A stretch of DNA of 64,000 bases, taken from the NCBI RefSeq assembly GCF_009831655.1, contig NZ_WRPA01000018.1:1-64000 (forward strand), in the 5' to 3' direction. Source of the stretch: Shewanella insulae (lineage in GTDB: Bacteria > Pseudomonadota > Gammaproteobacteria > Enterobacterales > Shewanellaceae). Positions 60,399-64,000 of the stretch are shown here, piece after piece (position 1 is the stretch's first letter; each line of letters begins with the position of its first letter). The position numbers were made by a program, and so were the translations under genes. The notes under the pieces are model-generated. The model ran no database searches. It was not told the origin of the DNA and worked only from the letters and a program-made list of their open reading frames with translations.

Positions 60399-60803
60399 AT
60401 GGGAAAACTCTACTCGCAATATGGCTCTAAGAGCCTCAAAGCAATAGAACATTTTGTTTTAATTATCATCGCCATCGCCACCATAGTGGCCATAGGGCAA
60501 GAGATAGCGCACATCATCAAGATGGGAGAGGTGGCGCTGGCGGATCTGCTGCTGCTGTTCATCTATCTCGAGGTGCTGGCTATGGTGGGCAACTATGCCG
60601 AATCTGGCAAGCTACCGGTACGCATGCCCCTGTATATCGCCATCGTCGCCCTGGCCCGTTATCTGATTCTGGATATGAAGGGGATGGAAGACTGGCGCAT
60701 TCTGGCTATCTCGGTATCCACCTTAGTGCTCGCCAGCACGGTTATCGTGATCCGTTGGGGACAGCTAAAACTCCCCTACCCTCGTAAAGAGGATGATCAC
60801 TAA
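60399..60803 (+). CDS. psiE: PsiE family phosphate-starvation-inducible membrane protein
   Basis: A 134-residue inner-membrane protein with four hydrophobic segments (about 18-36, 47-64, 75-92 and 101-121). The pattern VALADLLLLFIYLEVLAMVGNYAESGKLPVRMPLYIAIVALARYLIL is the PsiE family core. Function is not known beyond induction by phosphate starvation in E. coli. Monocistronic; a CRP-type site precedes it. Confidence 0.9.
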   Translation: MGKLYSQYGSKSLKAIEHFVLIIIAIATIVAIGQEIAHIIKMGEVALADLLLLFIYLEVLAMVGNYAESGKLPVRMPLYIAIVALARYLILDMKGMEDWRILAISVSTLVLASTVIVIRWGQLKLPYPRKEDDH

Positions 60804-61026
60804 CATGACACAGGGGCAGCACAGACTGCCCTATTTTCATCACTATAGGCGTGGCGATATGCTGCGCCTCTCCCTCACACCGCAACGCCAAACCACTGCC
60901 GCTTAGCCTCAGGGTGAGCTTTCAATAACTAGCCGTTATTCATGTTGTTATAACTATTATTTCCCACATAAACTGTGCTACGTTTAAAGAGCTTAACCAC
61001 TATCTATAACAGCAAGGAATACCCTG

Positions 61027-61329
61027 ATGGATCAAAACCACGAAGATTTTGAGGAACGCCGTCAATCCCTGCGGATTGACATGGAAGCCGAACGTATTCT
61101 TATCTCATGGACCGATGGCTTAGGCGTGGTACACACTGATGATGGCATCTGTATGGATCTGGCACGTCGTGGTGTACTTATCGAGTACAAGAAGCCTTTT
61201 GCCCTGGGTGAACTGCTCACTGTCACCTTCAATCCCAACACAGAGACACAAAACAGCGTCAAGGCTCAAGTCTGTCGCTGCACTGAATGTACCCCTCAAC
61301 GTTTTCACGTGGCTATGCAAATTATTTAG
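61027..61329 (+). CDS. PilZ domain protein
   Basis: A 100-residue single-domain PilZ protein. It has an N-terminal ERRQSLRIDM (the RxxxR c-di-GMP-binding motif) and then CMDLARRGVLIEY, matching the D/NxSxxG motif except that Ser is Ala. The rest is the beta-barrel with NSVKAQVCRCTECTPQRFHVAMQI. It should bind cyclic di-GMP, with the Ala change possibly weakening affinity. Partner unknown. It has an AGGA ribosome-binding site and stands before the ParA-like gene, separated by about 110 bp. Confidence 0.88.
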   Translation: MDQNHEDFEERRQSLRIDMEAERILISWTDGLGVVHTDDGICMDLARRGVLIEYKKPFALGELLTVTFNPNTETQNSVKAQVCRCTECTPQRFHVAMQII

Positions 61330-61442
61330 CCTTTTCAGTGAACTAAAAAAGGGAGTTCAGGCAGTATCCATAACTCTGTTCTATACTAAACAGCACAAGT
61401 TCTGAGACATAAACCAGTGCTAATGCTTGAGGGAGACACGCT

Positions 61443-62111
61443 ATGATTCTGCTTGTTGGGGGTGAGAAAGGCGGCGCGGGCAAAAGTTGCCTGGCCCAAA
61501 ATATCGCCGTACATATCACTCAAAAATACAAAGCCAACGTATTAATGGTCGACTGCGATCCCCAGCGTACCACCTCAGACTGGATCCAGGCCCGTAACGA
61601 AGATACCAGTCTGCCCGCGATCAACTGTATTCAACTATACGGGAAAATCCGTAATGATCTCCTAGGGTTAGAACAACGGTTCGACTACGTAATCGTCGAC
61701 TGTGGTGGTCAGGACAACCTGGCCATGCGTGCCGCAATGTCGGTGGCCACCTATGTCGTGCTACCACTACGTCCTAAACGACGAGATCTAAAGACGCTCC
61801 CCCATATGGAGGATATGCTCAGTACCTGTAAGATGGTCAATCCCAAGATGGTCGCCACCGTGGTGATGACCCAGTGCCCCGCACTGCCCAGCCAATACAA
61901 ACGCATTTTAGAGGCCAAGGAGGTGGTTGAGTCATTCGGGCTGAGAGTACTGGACGCGGTGACCTTTAGCCGTAATATCTATGATGACAGTGAAGAACAG
62001 GGATCATCTGTCATCGAAATCGAACCGGATGGAAAAGCCGCCGCCGAGATACGTGCTATCGCCGACGAATTATTTGCGATACCACCAGAAAATTCCTATG
62101 AGCTTAACTGA
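61443..62111 (+). CDS. ParA-like Walker-type ATPase
   Basis: A 222-residue ATPase of the ParA/MinD group. It has a deviant Walker A GGEKGGAGKSCLAQN (6-20), Walker A' VDCDPQRTTSDW (37-48) and Walker B DYVIVDCGGQ. It lacks an N-terminal DNA-binding extension, so it is a short (type Ib-like) ParA. Such proteins position plasmids or chromosomal cargo with a small DNA-binding partner; the overlapping next gene encodes a likely one. No replication or plasmid genes are in view. Ribosome-binding site GGGAG. Confidence 0.88.
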   Translation: MILLVGGEKGGAGKSCLAQNIAVHITQKYKANVLMVDCDPQRTTSDWIQARNEDTSLPAINCIQLYGKIRNDLLGLEQRFDYVIVDCGGQDNLAMRAAMSVATYVVLPLRPKRRDLKTLPHMEDMLSTCKMVNPKMVATVVMTQCPALPSQYKRILEAKEVVESFGLRVLDAVTFSRNIYDDSEEQGSSVIEIEPDGKAAAEIRAIADELFAIPPENSYELN

Positions 62112-62442
62112 TCTTAAACGCCGTAAGTCTAAACCACGCAAGAAGTTGTCGGTTGAAGAGTTTATCGAAGATGCCAACAATTATGCATTTGGTCAGCCGA
62201 GTCTGGTCAATCGTGTAAAGAAGCAGCGAAAAACCAACACCAAGGTCAAGCAGAAGAAACAGGCGAGTCGTATCTTTCGCCATGCCACCTTTACCCTGAC
62301 CGAGACTAGCATAGCCCAGCTCAACACTCTGGCGAAGGAGAGCAAAGTCGCCAAGTCTCGCCTGATCCGCATGATGATCACCGAGTTCGCCAGAAAGTCC
62401 AAAGAGGAGCTGCAAGCCCTGATAGAGCTCAGCCAAGACTAG
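62098..62442 (+). CDS. small ParB-like partner with ribbon-helix-helix end
   Basis: A 114-residue basic protein. It starts at ATG 62098, 14 nt inside the ParA-like gene, so the two are translationally coupled. The N-terminal 50 residues are Lys/Arg-rich and probably disordered. The C-terminal part (about 62-105: FTLTETSIAQLNTLAKESKVAKSRLIRMMITEFA) has the beta-strand plus two-helix pattern of ribbon-helix-helix DNA-binding proteins. The role as partition-type partner of the ATPase is inferred from the overlap and from plasmid ParA/RHH pairs. An in-frame longer start inside the ATPase gene was rejected. Confidence 0.75.
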   Translation: MSLTDLKRRKSKPRKKLSVEEFIEDANNYAFGQPSLVNRVKKQRKTNTKVKQKKQASRIFRHATFTLTETSIAQLNTLAKESKVAKSRLIRMMITEFARKSKEELQALIELSQD

Positions 62443-62449
62443 TGATTCG

Positions 62450-62692
62450 TTAGTGATTACAGATACGATCGGCTGCGGTGGCTATCCCCTCGGCCGACTC
62501 GGTAAACTTGCCCTTGTGCTCGAGAAAAGCTATCAGCTCCTGGGCGTCCATCTCGCTGGCCGAACAGGTATGATAACGAGCCTGTTCACCAAACGCTTGA
62601 TGCATGAGCTCACTCAGCTCGCTTTTAGATACGGCGCGGCCCAAAGATAACATAAGTTCCATCACCTGATGGCCATGAATTGAATCTGACAT
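62450..62692 (-). CDS. yecH: YecH family protein (DUF2492)
   Basis: An 80-residue cytosolic protein, MSDSIHGHQVMELMLS onward, with FGEQARYHTCSASEMDAQELIAFLEHKGKF and a final CNH. This closely follows E. coli YecH (MDSIHGHEVLNMM, FGEQARFHTCSAE, ICRH). The conserved His and Cys residues suggest metal binding, but function is unknown. Convergent with the ParA-like pair and divergent from the sensor kinase gene. Confidence 0.92.
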   Translation of the reverse strand: MSDSIHGHQVMELMLSLGRAVSKSELSELMHQAFGEQARYHTCSASEMDAQELIAFLEHKGKFTESAEGIATAADRICNH

Positions 62693-62849
62693 AGTCTTCC
62701 TAAAAGATACAAAATAGATAGCCCTTTATAACCTATCTCCATGGGAGAAACTTTGATCCCGTACGCAAAGCCCACCCTTGTCCTAAAATGAGCACGGATG
62801 CTATGCTGGTGCTCACTAAGGCCTCCCTATACGAGTACCATTGCCCCTT

Positions 62850-64000
62850 ATGCCTTTGATCCTCCTGCTCACCCAACAGATGTGCCTCTATCTGGTCATA
62901 GTGTACCTGCTGAGTAAGACGCCACTGTTTAAGTTGTTTGCCGAAACCGCCACCCGTCTGCCCCATAAGGTCTACATCTACCTTATCTTCTCTGGTTTCT
63001 GCATCATGGCCACCTATTTCGGGGAGCAGACCAACGACGCCATCGCCAATACTCGCGCCATGGGCGCGGTGCTCGGTGGCCTGTTAGGCGGACCAATTAC
63101 CGGCTTCCTGGTCGGCTTAACAGGTGGCCTGCACAGATACAGCATGGGCGGCTTTACCGATCTGGCCTGTGCCATCTCCACCACCCTAGAAGGGCTGTCG
63201 GCGGGCATAGTCGGCTTCTATCTGCGTAAACAAAACCGCAGTGAGATGGTCTATGCACCACTGTTGGTCGCCCTGGTCACCTTCTCGGCCGAGATGCTGC
63301 AAATGGCGCTGATTCTGGCCATCGCCAAGCCCTATGGCGAAGCCATGGACCTGGTCAAACAGATCGCCCTGCCCATGCTGACGGTCAACTCCATCGGCGC
63401 CGCCCTCTTCATGAGCATGGTGCGGGACCAGAAGACCATGTTCGACAAGCTCTCCTCCGCCTTCTCCACCAAGGCACTTAAAATCGCCGAGCGCAGCGTG
63501 GGGATCCTCTCTAAGGGGTTCGATCAGGAGGGCAGCACTAAGGTGGCGCAGATCATACTGGAGGAGACCAATGTCGGCGCGGTAGCGATCACCGACAGAG
63601 AGAAGTTGCTGGCCTTTATCGGTATCGGTGACGACCACCATATCCCCGGCACGCCCATTTCCTCGAAGATCACCCAAGATGCCATAGAGCAGAACTGTGT
63701 CATGTTCGCCGACGGGGTGGAGACCCCTTACGCCTGCTCCATCTCACCTCAGTGTCGTCTCGGCTCCAGTTTGGTGATCCCACTACGATGTGAGTCCGAG
63801 GTGATAGGCACCATTAAGCTCTATGAGCCCAAGAACAAGCTGTTTCTCAACATCAATCGCACCTTAGGCGAGGGGATCGCCAGGCTGATGAGTAACCAGA
63901 TCCTCTATGGTCGCTATGAACTACAACAGAGCCTGCTGACCCAGGCGGAGCTCAAGCTGCTGCAGGCCCAGGTAAATCCCCATTTCCTGTTTAACGCCCT
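62850..64000 (+). CDS. btsS: BtsS/YehU-like sensor histidine kinase (5' part)
   Basis: The frame is open to the window end (383 codons). The product matches E. coli BtsS (YehU), the high-affinity pyruvate sensor of the LytS family. It has a 5TM-LYT membrane domain (residues 1-180, with QQMCLYLVIVYLLSKTPLF, NTRAMGAVLGGLLGGPITGFLVGLTGGLHRYSMGG), a GAF-type domain (about 215-340, VGAVAITDREKLLAFIGIGDDHHIPG, SLVIPLR) and the kinase H-box QVNPHFLFNA at the very end. The catalytic ATPase part and the expected LytTR response regulator lie beyond the window. The start is ATG at 62850; TTG at 62841 is possible, and no strong ribosome-binding site separates them. Confidence 0.93.
   Translation, partial: MPLILLLTQQMCLYLVIVYLLSKTPLFKLFAETATRLPHKVYIYLIFSGFCIMATYFGEQTNDAIANTRAMGAVLGGLLGGPITGFLVGLTGGLHRYSMGGFTDLACAISTTLEGLSAGIVGFYLRKQNRSEMVYAPLLVALVTFSAEMLQMALILAIAKPYGEAMDLVKQIALPMLTVNSIGAALFMSMVRDQKTMFDKLSSAFSTKALKIAERSVGILSKGFDQEGSTKVAQIILEETNVGAVAITDREKLLAFIGIGDDHHIPGTPISSKITQDAIEQNCVMFADGVETPYACSISPQCRLGSSLVIPLRCESEVIGTIKLYEPKNKLFLNINRTLGEGIARLMSNQILYGRYELQQSLLTQAELKLLQAQVNPHFLFNA

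Noticed and set aside
1..64000. CRISPR array, prophage, insertion sequence, tRNA or rRNA genes
   Set aside because: No regularly spaced repeats, transposase or integrase frames, or tRNA cloverleaf/rRNA sequence were noticed in either strand; a dedicated scan was not possible here.

Overview
The window reads as chromosomal DNA of a marine Shewanella. The evidence is a periplasmic tetraheme c-type cytochrome paired with a soluble flavin reductase, the iscRSUA-hscBA-fdx-iscX order, the pdxB-asd-fimV-truA-folC-dedD-cvpA-purF block, and sugar-linked TonB receptors. Species is not decided by the sequence; a higher-GC species of the S. loihica/S. amazonensis type is an inference.

Layout. (1) 1-349: an integron attC-like element and no convincing gene. 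(2) 350-3986: a quinone/aromatic stress cluster (doxX, glutathionyl-hydroquinone reductase, DODA-type dioxygenase) with a LysR regulator. (3) 4127-11060: a self-contained periplasmic respiratory module. A Tat-exported fumarate/urocanate-reductase-like flavoprotein, a Sec-exported HAL/PAL-fold protein and a tetraheme cytochrome form one operon. It diverges from a sigma-54 activator gene, and a porin gene lies beyond that. Both the operon and the porin carry a sigma-54 -24/-12 promoter preceded by the same 18-bp palindrome in tandem copies 23 bp apart. The HAL-like protein lacks the Ala-Ser-Gly triad that makes the MIO cofactor. This is the strongest candidate for an undescribed system.

(4) 11428-34447: a galactoside-utilisation locus. 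It holds galT-galK-symporter-galE, a 1065-aa secreted six-hairpin enzyme with two NPCBM domains, a lipoprotein glycosidase, a tryptophan-halogenase-like flavoprotein, a MelR-like AraC regulator, a TonB receptor, a PEGA/HEXXH lipoprotein and a GH97 probable alpha-galactosidase. Paired half-sites (core TTTTCrGGAA, 21-22 bp apart) precede nearly every transcription unit and define a probable MelR-type regulon. Two small DMT transporters and their LysR regulator sit inside this locus.

(5) 34487-39202: topB, a Fur-box-controlled small membrane protein and a chemoreceptor. (6) 39408-49814: housekeeping genes. (7) 49946-58951: ndk, the isc iron-sulfur operon with IscR sites, cysE, trmJ and suhB. (8) 59119-64000: nnrS, psiE with a CRP site, a PilZ protein, a ParA-RHH gene pair, yecH and the 5' part of a BtsS/LytS-type pyruvate sensor kinase cut by the window end.

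No tRNA, rRNA, CRISPR array or insertion sequence was recognised.
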